Below, piece after piece: positions 63,101 to 64,000 of a DNA stretch of 64,000 bases. The translations under genes and the position numbers were made by a program. How positions within the stretch are numbered: position 1 is the first letter of the stretch; each line of letters starts with the position of its first letter. Location of the stretch: contig JAULJL010000010.1 in the NCBI GenBank assembly GCA_030761205.1, positions 32,812,022 through 32,876,021 on the forward strand, written 5' to 3'. Source of the DNA: Fremontodendron californicum. Lineage: Eukaryota; Streptophyta; Magnoliopsida; Malvales; Malvaceae. A model generated the notes under the pieces. It did no database searches and was not told the origin of the DNA. It saw nothing but the letters and a program-made list of their open reading frames with translations.

Positions 63101-63999
63101 CACATAAGCAAGGTAAGCAGAATACCCTTTTTGCAAGTATCTATTGGCTGCCATCTTGGAGATAAGGCAAGAAGGTAAAACTTTCCTTTCTCCTTGAAAA
63201 GTAAACTCCAAATCTCCTGACTTCTTAAAAGTCACAGTTTTGGAAAAACAATCTATCACTGCATTGTTTTTAGACAACCAATCCATTCCCAAAATCACAT
63301 CGAAATCATACATTCCTAATGGAAACAAATTAACTGGTAATTCATGCTCCCGAACCATAACGGTACAATCCGGATAAACCACATCAATTTTCAAAGTTTC
63401 TCCCATTGGGGTACTAACGACCATAGGGATGTCTAACCTCCTAGACTCTCTACCCAAATGCATGACATATGAATTAGCAACAAAAGAATGAGTTGCACCT
63501 GGATCTATTAAGATCCTAGCATTTGCCTTAGAAATTGGGAGAGTACCTGTAACCACTTCAGGAGTAGCCTGAGCCTGTTGTTGGGTCATAGCATAAATTC
63601 TGGCTGTAGTTCGAGGTCTACCAGGTTGTCCACTCTGTCGAGGGCCAGTAGATGAACCAACTTGAGATTGTACCCCAATTCTATCTCTAACTGCTGTCGG
63701 CTGATGTGCAGCAGTAGGTTGGGTCCTTTCTTTTTGACCCACTGACAACTGACTAGTAACTCCCTTGTTCTCCAGCTTGGGACAATCCCGTTTCATGTGT
63801 CCCGGTTCTTTGCAGTAAAAACACACACCCTGTAGTCTCCAACATTCACCAGGGTGATTCTTCCCACAATGGGGACACTGAGGATAAGTCAATGTACGAG
63901 ATCCTCCTGACCTCCCAGGTGGCAATCTAGTCTGCTGTTGAGGTCCAATGATAAATCTACTAGAAGAACCACTAATAGGTTTTCTGTCTAATCCCTCCT
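60196..63999 (-). pseudogene. Tekay gag-pol, broken in three places
   Basis: The polyprotein reads from the window end downwards. Gag end, zinc knuckle CFYCKEPGHMKRDC, protease ILIDPGATHSF and RT with FIDDILVYS are open from 63925 to 62141. There a CAA-to-TAA change (EC-E-stop) is followed within ~15 bp by a deletion of about 44 bp at the RT/RNase H border relative to 26960-27030, which also shifts frame. RNase H and its end are open from 62175 to 61717. A second CAA-to-TAA stop follows at 61714-61716. Integrase and chromodomain are open from 61710 to 60196 (504 codons), with RCLVCQQIK, VSDRDPRF and TDGQSERT. The two stops fit C-to-T decay of methylated DNA. Confidence 0.9.
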
Positions 64000-64000
64000 G

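Larger units (their letters stand above)
57696..64000 (-). mobile_element. Tekay (Del) chromovirus, minus strand, continues past window
   Basis: 3' LTR at 57696-60160, then polypurine tract, pol and part of gag on the minus strand, cut by the window end within gag. Closely related to 21656-31461. Several breaks in pol mark it as inactive. The 5' LTR and primer site are expected roughly 3.5 kb beyond position 64000. Confidence 0.92.

Overview
The window reads as repeat-dominated nuclear DNA of a flowering plant, probably a eudicot. It holds Ty3/Gypsy elements of the plant-specific Tekay and Athila lineages, a florendovirus-like endogenous pararetrovirus, CACTA transposon ends, and fragments or copies of plant genes (an ALMT transporter and a LOG-type cytokinin enzyme). 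The species cannot be named from the sequence. No ordinary single-copy host gene with intact introns was found.

The background is a very AT-rich minisatellite with a 19-bp unit (ATTACATAGATATATTACA, or its reverse complement). It forms about a dozen blocks that together make up roughly half of the window. The unit changes orientation again and again inside each block, and long stretches of array are duplicated at distant positions. Everything else sits in this array as an insertion or fragment.

Layout: 1-10431 is satellite with small inserts: a possible CACTA 3' end at 528-1023, a broken three-exon ALMT piece at 2383-2898, and LTR-like fragments at 5133-5668 and 8285-9027. 10432-14653 is a 5'-truncated Tekay chromovirus. 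14654-21655 is satellite with two short inserts. 21656-31461 is a full-length Tekay element with two 2479-bp LTRs, TATGT target duplications, and a gag-pol frame with one internal stop. 31462-34622 is satellite. 34623-44157 is a full-length, very young Athila-type element on the minus strand, with two 1500-bp LTRs, GTAAT target duplications and a tRNA-Asp primer site. 44158-49549 is satellite around an Ogre/Tat-like LTR fragment. 49550-50455 is a piece of Tekay LTR. 52738-55736 is a rearranged endogenous pararetrovirus. 57518-57695 is a CACTA end, cut by a minus-strand Tekay element that runs off the window at 64000.

The most unusual object is the Athila-type element. Its 958-codon ORF joins gag, zinc knuckle and protease directly to the last part of integrase, so reverse transcriptase, RNase H and the integrase core are missing, yet the frame is open. 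Downstream, where Athila elements carry their env-like ORF, lie two intact intronless ORFs on the same strand, each with a TATA-like box. One is a 178-aa protein resembling the cysteine-rich nucleic-acid-binding protein of carla-like plant viruses. The other is a 215-aa LOG-family cytokinin-activating enzyme. The element therefore looks like a recently mobile, non-autonomous retrotransposon that needs polymerase and integrase from a relative and carries a virus-like gene and a hormone gene as cargo.
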